Source of the DNA: Pseudomonas sp. Leaf48 | GTDB taxonomy: Bacteria > Pseudomonadota > Gammaproteobacteria > Pseudomonadales > Pseudomonadaceae | Direction of reading: 5' to 3' | NCBI RefSeq assembly: GCF_001421885.1 | Contig: NZ_LMLH01000002.1 | Span: 69,813 to 133,812 of the forward strand | Length of the DNA: 64,000 nt | In this document: positions 34,627-43,189 of the stretch, one piece after another | Numbering within the stretch: position 1 is the stretch's first letter | How the letters are laid out: the number at the start of each line of letters is the position of its first letter | Notes under the pieces: model-generated | Seen by the model: only the letters and a program-made list of their open reading frames with translations | Databases searched by the model: none | What the model was told of the DNA's origin: nothing | Position numbers and translations under genes: made by a program

Positions 34627-35361
34627 ATGAGCCCAACGTTCGACGTCGTGGAACTCGCCACGACCTATGCCAACAAATCCGCCCAGGACATCCTGAAACT
34701 GGCATTTGCCGAGTTCGGTGATGACCTGTGGATATCCTTCAGCGGTGCCGAGGACGTGGTACTGGTGGACATGGCATGGAAGCTGAACAAGAACGTCAAA
34801 GTGTTCAGCCTCGACACCGGCCGCTTGCACCCCGAGACCTACCGCTTCATCGATCAGGTGCGCGAGCACTACAAGATCGAAATCGAACTGGTGTCCCCGG
34901 ATTACACCAGGCTCGAACCGTTCGTGAAGGAAAAAGGCCTGTTCAGTTTCTACAAGGACGGTCACGGCGAATGCTGCGGCATCCGCAAGATCGAGCCGCT
35001 GCGGCGCAAGCTGTCCGGCGTGAAGGCCTGGGCCACCGGCCAGCGTCGGGACCAGAGCCCGGGAACCCGCAGCGCCGTCGCCGTGATGGAAATCGACTCC
35101 GCGTTCTCCACCCCGCAGCGCACCCTGTACAAGTTCAACCCGCTGGCGCAGATGACCAGCGAAGAGATCTGGGGCTACATCCGCATGCTGGAACTGCCTT
35201 ACAACAGCCTGCATGAGCGCGGCTTCATCAGCATCGGCTGCGAGCCATGCACCCGCCCGGTGCTGCCGAACCAGCACGAACGCGAAGGCCGCTGGTGGTG
35301 GGAAGAAGCCACCCAGAAAGAATGCGGGCTGCATGCCGGGAACATCATCGGCAAATCCTGA
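34627..35361 (+). CDS. cysH: Assimilatory (phospho)adenylyl-sulfate reductase
   Basis: Reduces activated sulfate to sulfite. The 244 residues have the PP-loop region [16 protein letters not shown], the paired [4Fe-4S] cysteines in [14 protein letters not shown] and [11 protein letters not shown], and [16 protein letters not shown]. The CC...CxxC cluster shows the APS-reducing type. The enterobacterial ECGLH terminus is also present as KECGLHAG, holding the catalytic cysteine. It is divergent from thrH. Confidence 0.95.
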   Translation: MSPTFDVVELATTYANKSAQDILKLAFAEFGDDLWISFSGAEDVVLVDMAWKLNKNVKVFSLDTGRLHPETYRFIDQVREHYKIEIELVSPDYTRLEPFVKEKGLFSFYKDGHGECCGIRKIEPLRRKLSGVKAWATGQRRDQSPGTRSAVAVMEIDSAFSTPQRTLYKFNPLAQMTSEEIWGYIRMLELPYNSLHERGFISIGCEPCTRPVLPNQHEREGRWWWEEATQKECGLHAGNIIGKS

Positions 35362-35570
35362 TTCCACGCGTTCTGCGGACGAGTGTGGACGCGAGAAATT
35401 AGCGATTGGCAGATAGACCGAGGCGCTGCCATCGCGGGTAAGCCACGCTCCCACAGGACCGCGGACGTTCGATAATTTAGTCCCACCCACCCCTTCAAGT
35501 CTAAACATACAAGCGTGGCTTGGTCCGGGCGGCGTTCCGACGATGGCAGCGCCTCGGTCTGTTGCCTGAC

Positions 35571-36494
35571 TCAAACCGCACTAAATCGCCGCCCCAACCC
35601 CTGCTCGGCAAACTGTTCAATAATGAAATCGACAAACGCCCGGGTCTTGCCCGGCATCAACTTGTGCTCGGCGTAATAGATGGAAATGTTGCCGTCATCG
35701 ACATACCAGTCCGGCAGCACTCGCTGTAAAGCACCTGCCTCCAGGTACCCCACCGCGAACGGCATGCTCACCAGCGCAATGCCCAACCCTTGGGCTGCCG
35801 TGGCACAAGCGGCTTGCGAATCACTCAGGGTCATCCGCGCTCTGAGACTCAACGGACAATGCTGCTGGCTTCGGCTGGTCAACTGCCAGGAACGCACCCT
35901 TCCGGTCTGCGGCGAGCGGATCAGGATGCCATCGTGAAGCTTGAGATCATCAGGCTCAACAATCGCGGCATGGCTCGCCAGGTAATCGGCGGACGCCACC
36001 AACACCCGATGCGCCGGGGTCAGCTTGCGTGCCACCACCCCCTGGGGCAGTTCGAACCCGCCGCCGATGGCCGCGTCGAAACCCTGGGCGATAAGGTCCA
36101 CCTGGCGGTTATCGAAATGCCAGTCCGGATTGATCGCCGGATAGCGCCGCAGAAATTCACCCAGCAGCGGCACCACGTACAGGCACCCGAACACCGTGCC
36201 CATGCTGACTTTCAACGTTCCCGCCGGACGCCCTTCGGCGCTGGCCAGGTTGGCCACGGCATTCTGGATGGTTTGCAGGCTGGCGCTGACTTCGCCGAGA
36301 AACAGCTGACCGGCCTCGGTCAGCGTCAGGCTGCGGGTACTGCGCTGGAACAACCTGACCCCCAGGCGCGCCTCAAGCTTGGCAACGCTCTTGCCCACCG
36401 CCGCCGGGGTCAGGCTCAAGCGCCGCGCCGCTTCGGCAAAGCTGCCGACCTCGGCACTGCGCACGAAGCATTCGATACTGCTGAAGGTTTCCAT
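35571..36494 (-). CDS. LysR-family transcriptional regulator
   Basis: A 307-residue regulator starting METFSSIECFVRSAEVG. The N-terminal helix-turn-helix reads FAEAARRLSLTPAAVGKSVAKLEARLG, the rest is the substrate-binding domain (GTLKVSMGTVFGCLYVVPLL). It belongs to the CrgA/DmlR-like subgroup. It is divergent from a short-chain dehydrogenase gene (125 bases between), which it probably controls. A GTG three codons upstream is possible but less likely. Confidence 0.88.
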   Translation of the reverse strand: METFSSIECFVRSAEVGSFAEAARRLSLTPAAVGKSVAKLEARLGVRLFQRSTRSLTLTEAGQLFLGEVSASLQTIQNAVANLASAEGRPAGTLKVSMGTVFGCLYVVPLLGEFLRRYPAINPDWHFDNRQVDLIAQGFDAAIGGGFELPQGVVARKLTPAHRVLVASADYLASHAAIVEPDDLKLHDGILIRSPQTGRVRSWQLTSRSQQHCPLSLRARMTLSDSQAACATAAQGLGIALVSMPFAVGYLEAGALQRVLPDWYVDDGNISIYYAEHKLMPGKTRAFVDFIIEQFAEQGLGRRFSAV

Positions 36495-36619
36495 ACAAGC
36501 CACTATAAACTTCTGGTTTACTCAGACTATAGCAATTACCGTCTACACAGCCTGTAATCCTTTATCGATACTAGGCTCCATCAACCGGGACATCTCGCCT
36601 CGGGAAGTTGGAGATCGAT

Positions 36620-37366
36620 ATGACTACTCAGAATCTCAGCGGCAAAGTGGCCTTGATTCAAGGCGGCTCTCGCGGCATCGGCGCGGCCATCGTCAACCGC
36701 CTGACCGCTGAAGGCGCAACCGTTGCCTTCACTTATGTGAGCTCCACGGCCAAGGCCCGGGAACTTCAAGACAGCATCACCGCCAATGGCGGCAAAGCGC
36801 TGGCAATCAAGGCTGACAGTGCAGACGCCGAGGCTATCCGCAACGCCGTGACCGCCACGGTAGAAGCCTTCGGCCGCCTGGATATCCTGGTCAATAACGC
36901 AGGCGTACTGGCCGTCGCGCCGCTGGCGGAGTTCAAACTCGAAGACTTCGACCAGACCCTGGCCATCAACGTGCGCAGCGTATTCATTGCCTCTCAGGCG
37001 GCGGCAAAATACATGACTGAAGGCGGCCGCATCATCAATATCGGCAGCACCAACGCCGATCGCATGCCCTTTGCCGGTGGCGGCCCCTATGCCATGAGCA
37101 AATCGGCGCTGGTCGGCCTGACCAAAGGCCTGGCACGCGACCTTGGGCCCCAAGGCATCACCATCAATAACGTGCAGCCTGGCCCGGTCGACACCGACAT
37201 GAACCCGGCCCATGGCGATTTCGCTGAAAGCCTGATTCCGCTGATGGCCGTGGGTCGCTATGGCAAAGCGGAGGAGATTGCCAGTTTCGTGGCTTACCTG
37301 GTCGGTCCAGAGGCCGGTTACATCACCGGGGCCAGCCTGACCATAGACGGCGGTTTCGGCGCCTGA
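36620..37366 (+). CDS. Short-chain dehydrogenase/reductase (FabG-like)
   Basis: A 248-residue NAD(P)-dependent oxidoreductase. The cofactor motif is IQGGSRGIGAAIV, NNAG occurs in ILVNNAGVLAVAPL, and the catalytic serine, tyrosine and lysine lie in IINIGSTNADRM and YAMSKSALVGLTKG. A 3-oxoacyl-reductase-like annotation is likely, but the genome's real FabG would be in the fab operon; this one is probably a LysR-controlled xenobiotic or carbonyl reductase. Start at MTTQNLSG with GGAG upstream. Confidence 0.9.
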   Translation: MTTQNLSGKVALIQGGSRGIGAAIVNRLTAEGATVAFTYVSSTAKARELQDSITANGGKALAIKADSADAEAIRNAVTATVEAFGRLDILVNNAGVLAVAPLAEFKLEDFDQTLAINVRSVFIASQAAAKYMTEGGRIINIGSTNADRMPFAGGGPYAMSKSALVGLTKGLARDLGPQGITINNVQPGPVDTDMNPAHGDFAESLIPLMAVGRYGKAEEIASFVAYLVGPEAGYITGASLTIDGGFGA

Positions 37367-37392
37367 CTCAGGCCTGCTGACGCCAAACCAAT

Positions 37393-37482
37393 TGTGGGAG
37401 CGGGCTTGCTCGCGAAGGCGGAGTGTCAGAAACATCCATGTTCACTGACACTCCGCCTTCGCGAGCAAGCCCGCTCCCACAG
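37393..37482. repeat. Perfect inverted REP pair
   Basis: Arms of about 37 bases (TGTGGGAGCGGGCTTGCTCG... and its complement) surround a 15-base centre between the convergent SDR and HAD genes, giving a long hairpin. Confidence 0.8.
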
Positions 37483-37507
37483 TATTTTGCTGCATAACCA
37501 ATAATCG

Positions 37508-38203
37508 TCAGGTCCATTCAAGCGCCGGCAAGCCACAAACACCCGGCTCGAACGCCTTCAAGCTACGCAGGATGCCATCGGCATGGGCGTACTTTTCATC
37601 GGCCATCGCCGCATCGGGAATCGCGATCGCCGTCATCCCCGCCGCTTTCGCCGCCGTGACGCCAAATGGCGAATCTTCGAACACCAGGCAGTCCTGCGGC
37701 GCAACACCCAGGCGACGCGCCGCCGTCAGGAAGATATCCGGCGCCGGTTTGGCCGCGCCAACCTCCGGGTCATCGGCGGTGACGATGAAGTCGAACATGG
37801 CAAACCAGTCGCGATGCAAGGTGGTTTTCTGGCTGAACGACTGACTCGAGGAACTGGTACCCACCGCAATGGGGATGTTGTTGGCCTTCAGATGCCGGAC
37901 CAACTGCTGTGCACCAGGCATCGCCTGCGCCCCGGGAAAACGCTGCCGCATCAGGGGTTCGCGGATCACCAGGAATTCTTCAGCGGTGATCGGCAGCTCC
38001 AGCGCCTCGACGACATAGCGCGCCAGATCACCTGCACCGCGTCCGATGATGTTCTGTTTGATGCTCCAATCGAAAGTCCGGCCATAACGCGCGGCAATGA
38101 TGGACGTGACTTCGGTGTAAATGCCCTCGGTGTCCAGCAGCAAGCCGTCCATATCGAAGATCACAGCTTTGATCGGGCCGAACTCTTTGAGCGGTGCATT
38201 CAT
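37508..38203 (-). CDS. HAD-IA family phosphatase
   Basis: 231 residues from MNAPLKEFGPIKAVIFDMDG. HAD motifs are FDMDGLLLDTEG (nucleophile and acid Asp), VGTSSSSQSF, KPAPDIFL (lysine) and VFEDSPFGVTAAKAAG. The cap and the DGLLLDTE text resemble HDHD1/GS1-type phosphatases (pseudouridine monophosphate) and beta-phosphoglucomutase-like enzymes; the exact substrate cannot be told. The start at 38203 excludes a longer upstream frame. Confidence 0.87.
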   Translation of the reverse strand: MNAPLKEFGPIKAVIFDMDGLLLDTEGIYTEVTSIIAARYGRTFDWSIKQNIIGRGAGDLARYVVEALELPITAEEFLVIREPLMRQRFPGAQAMPGAQQLVRHLKANNIPIAVGTSSSSQSFSQKTTLHRDWFAMFDFIVTADDPEVGAAKPAPDIFLTAARRLGVAPQDCLVFEDSPFGVTAAKAAGMTAIAIPDAAMADEKYAHADGILRSLKAFEPGVCGLPALEWT

Positions 38204-38343
38204 CACGTCTGATCCGTTTCCAAAGGCATCCCGGATGGCCCAGACAGGGGCGCTTCCAGGTGGATTAAAGGTTTCAGCAGCATAGCGAGCCAAGATGGCC
38301 CAGGGCAATGCGAAATCCTGCAGTTCGCCAGCCAGATAGCAAG

Positions 38344-38365
38344 AAGCCCGGCATCAGCCGGGCTT
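38344..38365 (-). terminator. Hairpin after the glycine-rich protein gene
   Basis: AAGCCCGGC-ATCA-GCCGGGCTT is a perfect stem of nine pairs, lying 24 bases after the stop of the gene at 38389. The T run is weak. Confidence 0.65.
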
Positions 38366-38388
38366 GTGCATTGCAAAGTCACGCCGCA

Positions 38389-38754
38389 CTAACCTCCCGT
38401 CCCCCCTCCTCCACTGCCGGTGCCACCGCCGGCACTTCCCGTGCCGCCACCACTGCCCCCGGAACTGCCTGAACCGCCAGCCCCGCTTCCGGAACCACTG
38501 CCCATCGTATTTCCCCCACGCATCGGCTCACTGCCCGCACCTGGATTGGTGCTGCTGCCATTGGCATCGGCACCATTACCGCCACCGATAGAACCCGGCG
38601 GCAACGCATTCTCAGGCCCCGGGCCGGCATTCATTTCCGTGGATGGTGGCATTCCGCCCTTATCGACGGGGGCGCCGTCTCCGGCAAACACCGCCCATGA
38701 ACTGACCGATAACAATCCGGCCAGCGCCATGCCTGTCCATTTTGATTGGTTCAT
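38389..38754 (-). CDS. Secreted glycine/serine-rich small protein
   Basis: 121 residues with a signal peptide (WTGMALAGLLSVSSWAVFAG) and a mature part of low complexity: a middle rich in Asn, Pro and Gly and a tail of GGSGSSGGSGGGTGSAGGGT type. An excellent ribosome site (GGAGGTG) supports expression. No fold or family is recognised. It may be a cell-surface or matrix protein. It heads a set of small genes on the same strand (to 40372). Confidence 0.7.
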   Translation of the reverse strand: MNQSKWTGMALAGLLSVSSWAVFAGDGAPVDKGGMPPSTEMNAGPGPENALPPGSIGGGNGADANGSSTNPGAGSEPMRGGNTMGSGSGSGAGGSGSSGGSGGGTGSAGGGTGSGGGGTGG

Positions 38755-38854
38755 GGTGCACCTCCTTTAAAGGTTGCTTACCTCACTTCTGGCAGCTGTC
38801 ACTTTTCAAGGGTACCGCTCAATCGAGGAGCGCAAATGCAGGACAGCAAATCCA

Positions 38855-39067
38855 TCAGCGCGGTTCAGCCGAGCCGTCCTCGCCCGCATCGTCCGGGTCA
38901 GAGGGAATGGCCTCGACATCACCGCGCTCCACATTATCGTCAGGGACTTGCTCGACGCCTGCCTCATCGTCGGGCGGACGTTGATCGCGACTCAGGGAAT
39001 CGGTCGGGGAAGGCAACGGGTACTCAGGGGTTTCGTCAACGTTGGTATCTTTTGGATCGGCGTTCAT
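38855..39067 (-). CDS. Small acidic protein, unknown function
   Basis: 70 residues starting MNADPKDTNVDETPEYPLPS, rich in Asp, Glu and Pro (ends DDAGEDGSAEPR), no hydrophobic segment. A GAGGTG site precedes the ATG. It looks like an intrinsically disordered protein. The open frame upstream to 39160 is unlikely to be used. Confidence 0.6.
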   Translation of the reverse strand: MNADPKDTNVDETPEYPLPSPTDSLSRDQRPPDDEAGVEQVPDDNVERGDVEAIPSDPDDAGEDGSAEPR

Positions 39068-39196
39068 CTCGCACCTCTCAAGGGGCCTGAAAGGCAGGCC
39101 TTGATACTTCGAGGACGGAGCGATGGGCACGTTCGCCCGGGGAGACAATCGGTCAATCAAACATGAAAACGATCAGTGGTCATCGTCTTCCTGGGC

Positions 39197-39364
39197 TTAA
39201 TTTTCTTCGTACCCGATATTGCCCACGTCACCCGCTTCATCCGCATCGTTGAGCGGTACGGTCGCATCGTCCATCAATGAACCCGGATCTTCGTTGCCGG
39301 GATCATTGATGAACGGTAGTCCGCCTGGGCCTTTTTCTTCTTCGCCTTCGGTTTCAGGGGTCAT
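39197..39364 (-). CDS. Small acidic protein, unknown function (55 residues)
   Basis: MTPETEGEEEKGPGGLPFIN followed by a Gly/Asp-rich half, ending GNIGYEEN and TAA (complement at 39197-39199). GAGG lies 8 bases before the ATG. Composition resembles the 70-residue acidic neighbour at 38855, and the shared strand and spacing suggest related genes. No family recognised. Confidence 0.55.
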   Translation of the reverse strand: MTPETEGEEEKGPGGLPFINDPGNEDPGSLMDDATVPLNDADEAGDVGNIGYEEN

Positions 39365-39411
39365 GGCATGCCTCACACCCGCCAGAGACAGGGCTCGTGG
39401 TTACTGTCGTA

Positions 39412-39891
39412 TCAGTGATGCTTGTTATGGTGCTTGTTTTTGTTTTTGTGCTTATGACCGCCGCCGGAGTGGGAATTGTCGTTGTCGCTGCCCAGGTTGT
39501 TGCCGATGGCACCACCAGCTGCGCCACCCAGACCGGCACCGATGGCCGAGCCGGTCGAGCCGCCCAGACTGTTGCCGATTATCGAGCCACCCGCCGAACC
39601 CAGGCCACCACCCACGGCCGCCTCAGTGCGACTGCCTTTGGGTGCCGCGACCGCGCTACCTGCCGCGCCGCCAAGGCCGGCGCCGACCGCGGCACCGGTA
39701 CTGCCGCCCACTTGTCCACCCACAACATTACCCAATACGCCGCCAAGCCCAGCGCCTACCGCCGCGTCGGTATCACCCGACGCCAGGGCCACCGGTGCAA
39801 CCAACATGGCGAAAACCAGGGCGGGCAACGTCAAGCGTCGTGCATTCAGACTGCCATTTGCGCATTTATTGTTGTTGGGTACGGGCTTCAT
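39412..39891 (-). CDS. Secreted glycine-zipper protein with His/Lys-rich tail
   Basis: 159 residues: signal-like segment (LTLPALVFAMLVAPVALASG), then repeated glycine-zipper text (AAVGAGLGGVLGNVVGGQVG and AIGAGLGGAAGGAIGNNLG) that alternates small residues every fourth position, then a basic tail GGGHKHKNKNKHHNKHH. Glycine zippers pack in membranes or oligomers; the histidine tail could bind metal. It is a clear paralogue of the gene at 40004. Confidence 0.75.
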   Translation of the reverse strand: MKPVPNNNKCANGSLNARRLTLPALVFAMLVAPVALASGDTDAAVGAGLGGVLGNVVGGQVGGSTGAAVGAGLGGAAGSAVAAPKGSRTEAAVGGGLGSAGGSIIGNSLGGSTGSAIGAGLGGAAGGAIGNNLGSDNDNSHSGGGHKHKNKNKHHNKHH

Positions 39892-39956
39892 GGTGTGCCT
39901 CACTTTCTTACGGGGAATGTAGTTTTGAGCCGTTAAACTGAATTTCGTTCATCAAC

Positions 39957-39987
39957 GAAAAAGCCCGGCATCAAACCGGGCTTTTTC
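39957..39987. terminator. Terminator of the glycine-zipper gene at 40004
   Basis: GAAAAAGCCCGG-CATCAA-ACCGGGCTTTTTC is a near-perfect hairpin with A/T tails in both directions, 17 bases past the stop codon. Confidence 0.9.
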
Positions 39988-40003
39988 GCAGGATCCATCG
40001 GGA

Positions 40004-40372
40004 TCAGTGATGCTTGTGACCTTTGGCCATGTTGTTGCCCACGCCGCCGCCCAGTGCACCACCAAGGCCTGCGCCGATGGTCGAACCGGTCTTGCCGCCG
40101 AGGCTGTTGCCGATGACCGAACCACCGGCCGCGCCCACGCCGCCGCCTATGGCAGCGCTGGTGCGGTGGCCTTTTTTGGCGGCAACGGCACTGCCTGCTG
40201 CACCCGCGACACCCGCACCAATCGCAGCGCCCGTGCTGCCACCCATTTGGTGGCCAACAACGTTACCCAACGCGCCACCCAGGCCGCCACCCAGCGCAGC
40301 GGTGGTGTCGCTGGCCATTGCACCTTGAGCAACCAAAAGCCCCAGAACCAGAGCGGGCAGTGTTAAACGCAT
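40004..40372 (-). CDS. Secreted glycine-zipper protein
   Basis: 122 residues starting MRLTLPALVLGLLVAQGAMA, a signal peptide, then glycine-zipper repeats (AALGGGLGGALGNVVGHQMG; STIGAGLGGALGGGVGNN) and a short tail KGHKHH. It aligns throughout with the 159-residue protein downstream, so the two arose by duplication; this copy lacks the long basic tail. GAGG lies 6 bases before the ATG. Confidence 0.78.
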   Translation of the reverse strand: MRLTLPALVLGLLVAQGAMASDTTAALGGGLGGALGNVVGHQMGGSTGAAIGAGVAGAAGSAVAAKKGHRTSAAIGGGVGAAGGSVIGNSLGGKTGSTIGAGLGGALGGGVGNNMAKGHKHH

Positions 40373-40504
40373 GACAAACCTCAAACAATAGGATTAAGCA
40401 TAAGGGGGCGAGATTGAATGCTTTCGCGCAGACAAAGTCCAGCATGCCGGTTCAACTTCGCCGGGCGACAGTTGGACAGCATTATCGGGAAAGGTTTTAT
40501 CACA

Positions 40505-40636
40505 CGCAAAAAAAAGCCCGCTGGGGAACGGGCAGGTATTGCTTTCTAACGGATGAGCTCAGACTACTTAGGGGCTTGTGAAAAGTTTGTGAAAAAAAGT
40601 ACCGCTGGTCATCCGATAAATAATTCTTCACCTATG
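40505..40636 (-). ncRNA. Possible small RNA ending in an orphan terminator
   Basis: On the minus strand GCCCG-TTCCCCAG-CGGGC (40516-40533) is followed by eight T, a strong terminator with no gene in front of it: the next minus gene (40778) has its own terminator. The 100 bases between could be a short transcript. A 14-codon frame (MTSGTFFHKLFTSP) lies inside, without a good ribosome site. I cannot name it. Confidence 0.3.
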
Positions 40637-40644
40637 AAAAACCC

Positions 40645-40758
40645 CGCTCAATGACGTAACGCTGTTCACTTAAGCTGGGGCACACACATATGTGGCGAGG
40701 GGGCTTGCCCCCTCGCCACATGTGTGTAACCCGCTACGCTCAATGTCGCTCAATGACG
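40645..40758. mobile_element. Truncated TAAYGCTGTTCACTTAAG element inside a terminator
   Basis: The 12-base CGCTCAATGACG at 40645-40656 recurs at 40747-40758, flanking TAACGCTGTTCACTTAAG and a perfect GTGGCGAGGGGGCTTGCCCC-type hairpin (to 40730). Removing the insert and one repeat restores AAACCCCG-CTCAATGA-CGGGGTTT, the terminator of the minus gene at 40778. The right inverted end is missing. Same family as 56780-56984. Confidence 0.6.
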
Positions 40759-40777
40759 GGGTTTGTTGGTGGCTCAA

Positions 40778-40966
40778 TCACTTCCTGATCGGCGCCGCGA
40801 CCTTGGGCAAAAACTTGCCCTTGAGTACCCGGCAGGCTCGGCTCCTGATCTTGTCGACCTCGATCTTGTCTTCTCCGAAGCCGGATACATAGTGCGTCTG
40901 GCCACACTGCACAAAATTGTTGATCGGAAACTCTGCGCCATCGTCTTCGATATATGGATCAGCCAT
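40778..40966 (-). CDS. Small conserved-looking protein, unknown function
   Basis: 62 residues, MADPYIEDDGAEFPINNFVQ..., with two cysteines (VQCGQTHY; SRACRVLKGKF) and a basic C-terminus. GAGAGGGG lies about 8 bases before the ATG, and an (interrupted) intrinsic terminator follows, both signs of a real gene. It has neither signal peptide nor membrane segment. No family recognised. Confidence 0.55.
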   Translation of the reverse strand: MADPYIEDDGAEFPINNFVQCGQTHYVSGFGEDKIEVDKIRSRACRVLKGKFLPKVAAPIRK

Positions 40967-41111
40967 CACTTCACCCCTCTCAAAAACGGGATCGACACCG
41001 GCAAGCCCTTTGCCTGAAAAATATCGACCACCAAGTTTTTCAGACTAGCCGGTCACTACTGGACTTGTAATTCACAATCCTCGATCCCCGACGAATGGCC
41101 GATACCGTGGC

Positions 41112-41432
41112 TCATCTCAATTTGACCGCCGTTCCTGTTACAAAAACCACCACCATCCCCCCCTTGCCGGCGGGCATGCTGATTTCATAATCGAGCCCTA
41201 CCACTGCATCCGCCTGCAGTGCCCGCGCCCGGTCCTTGATCTCTTCAGTCGCCTGAATGCGCGCTTCCTGCAATGCCCGCTCCAGGGTCTGGGAGCGCCC
41301 GCCAAAAATGTCGCGCATCCCGGCAAACATGTCTCGGACAACGTTGATGCCTTGTACCGACTCGGCGCTGACGATGTCCAGGTAGGCGGTGATGGAGCGG
41401 CCTTCAACGGCGTGGGTCGTGGTTGTGATCAT
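41112..41432 (-). CDS. YbjQ/UPF0145 family protein
   Basis: 106 residues starting MITTTTHAVEGRSITAYLDI. The family signature is seen in VSAESVQGINVVRDMFAGMR, ALQEARIQATEEIKDRARAL and ADAVVGLDYEIS. Members form pentamers with a dodecin-like fold and are sometimes called heavy-metal-binding; the role is not established. AAGGAAA precedes the ATG. The longer frame upstream contains a terminator and is not used. Confidence 0.9.
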   Translation of the reverse strand: MITTTTHAVEGRSITAYLDIVSAESVQGINVVRDMFAGMRDIFGGRSQTLERALQEARIQATEEIKDRARALQADAVVGLDYEISMPAGKGGMVVVFVTGTAVKLR

Positions 41433-41634
41433 CGGATTTCCTTGTTGTCCGGGTAGTGAGCCAGCGCAGCAAAAACCGGCAGCCTCAGCCAATCGCACGA
41501 AGACGATTGCGTTCGAAAGTGGCGGCCAGTCTACAGGTGTAACCAAACAGCCTGAAGACCGACTCTGCCCGGCAAGGCCGACTCGCACGCGAGAGCAGTA
41601 CAACGCGTGGAAAATATCACTGGGTAGAAACCGA

Positions 41635-41669
41635 AAAACCCCCGACTTCCTGGCAAAGTCGGGGGTTTT
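41635..41669. terminator. Bidirectional terminator
   Basis: AAAACCCCCGACTT-CCTGGCA-AAGTCGGGGGTTTT, a 14-bp stem with A/T ends, lies between the DUF1329 gene and the YbjQ gene and ends transcripts from the minus strand (DUF1329 gene stop at 41729). Confidence 0.92.
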
Positions 41670-41728
41670 GTCTGGTCGAACTGGCGGTTTATCAGCCTTG
41701 CAGGTTGCGGTGTCGTAACGCCCCGAGC

Positions 41729-43051
41729 CTAGCGAATGCCGGCACCGGCCATGGACTCTGGAATCCACTGCGCCGTTGAAAGCGGATCGGTGTAGCGGAT
41801 ACCACCATGGGGGCCTACCACGCCATTGATGTTGTAGGTGCCACGGGACAGATCGTAAGTCATGAAAGGAGTGGCATCCGGAACCTGCTGGTCATAACTC
41901 TGACTGAGGAAAGCAAAGGAGCCACGGTATAGCTGGCCACCGGTGTCGTACTGATCGGAAGCCACAGCGGCCCAGGTATCTTCATCCAGGTAAAAGCGGC
42001 GCTTCTGGTAGATGTGCTTTGCACCGGGCTTGAGGTTGCCCTCGACGACGTAGACCCGGTGCTTTTCCCAGCGTACGAAGTCCGGGGAAATGAAATTGGG
42101 AGTGGTCAGCGACTTGGCTTCCCGTGCGTAGGTCAGTTTGTAAGTGTTGTAGGGCACAATCATTTCTTGCTTGCCCACCAGCGTCCAGTCGTACAGTTCC
42201 AGGGCACGGGCTGTGCCGGGGTTCGGCGTGTCGTAGGCGAGGATCGAAATCTGTTTGACCCGGCGCTGGGCCGGCATGTACTGCCAGGCACGGCCAGGGC
42301 GCTGCAGCGGGTTGGTGGCGTTCTTGAGCATGATCGACTCGCCAGCTCGCCGCGCAGGTGCGCTATAGGACAGTTTTAACTGGTAGTAGATGTCAGAGTT
42401 GTCGATGGGCTTCGACATATTTTCATAAATCGGAAAGGAGACGAACGCCTCGCCCGTCACAGCCAGGCTCGGCACTCCCGACGTGTCGACGCTCCAGGAG
42501 TCGTACTTGGAATGGATGTTGACGCCCTGGTAGCGCAGCAGGAAATTCCACATCGCCTCGGCGCCCGATTGCGGGATCGGGAACGGCACACCAGGCAGTA
42601 CATTTTCGAAGGCGATGCCGCCATTGAGGGACCTGGCACCGGTGGCGTTCTTGCGGCTGTTTTCCTGTACCGCCTGGGGCAGCGCTGCGGTGCGATGGGT
42701 CGGATACACGTCAATGCGGTAGCCGGGATAGCGCCTGGCCAGCTCGACGGTGGTGGCCGTGAGCATGCCCTTGTACTGGTCAATGTTCTTGCCATTGATC
42801 ACCAGCAACGGTTTTTCGTCCGCAAAGGGGTCCGGGCGCATGCTGTCGCCGCTCTTGAAGCCGGCCGGGGCCGTTTTCAGGCCACCGCTGTAAGGTGGGA
42901 TGGAGCCATCGGCATTACCGGTTTTTTCAGCGCCTACCAGAGTCAGGCTGGTGCCCAGCCGGGCCGCTTCCTGACTCGATACCAATGCCTGAGCATCAAT
43001 CGCCACACTCAGCAGGAGTGAAGCAGCCAGAAGACTTTTCACGAATTTCAT
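41729..43051 (-). CDS. DUF1329 outer-membrane-associated protein
   Basis: 440 residues with a signal peptide (SLLAASLLLSVAIDAQALVS) and the DUF1329 pattern: EEAARLG-like SSQEAARLGTSLTLVGAEKT, YPGYRIDVYPTHRTAALPQ, RPGRAWQYMPAQRRVKQI and KRRFYLDEDTWAAVASDQYD. The fold is LolA/LolB-like, and members sit beside RND (MmpL-like) exporters and BNR-repeat proteins for hydrophobic compounds, but no such partner is next to this copy. It probably binds lipids in the periplasm. Confidence 0.88.
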   Translation of the reverse strand: MKFVKSLLAASLLLSVAIDAQALVSSQEAARLGTSLTLVGAEKTGNADGSIPPYSGGLKTAPAGFKSGDSMRPDPFADEKPLLVINGKNIDQYKGMLTATTVELARRYPGYRIDVYPTHRTAALPQAVQENSRKNATGARSLNGGIAFENVLPGVPFPIPQSGAEAMWNFLLRYQGVNIHSKYDSWSVDTSGVPSLAVTGEAFVSFPIYENMSKPIDNSDIYYQLKLSYSAPARRAGESIMLKNATNPLQRPGRAWQYMPAQRRVKQISILAYDTPNPGTARALELYDWTLVGKQEMIVPYNTYKLTYAREAKSLTTPNFISPDFVRWEKHRVYVVEGNLKPGAKHIYQKRRFYLDEDTWAAVASDQYDTGGQLYRGSFAFLSQSYDQQVPDATPFMTYDLSRGTYNINGVVGPHGGIRYTDPLSTAQWIPESMAGAGIR

Positions 43052-43189
43052 ATTGTTATTCTCCGGCCTGGCGGACCAGGCACTTTGTACTCAGGCGCAG
43101 CAGTCGCATCCGTCGGCTCAAGCGGCAGTTCGCTGTACACCCTGCCTCAGATATCGGCCTTCCAAGGCTGGCAGTGCATTCAAACAGGA

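Noticed and set aside
41635-41669. Third copy of the prophage att repeat
   Set aside because: It shares only AAACCCCCGACTT-type terminator sequence with the att repeats; no tRNA 3' end is present.
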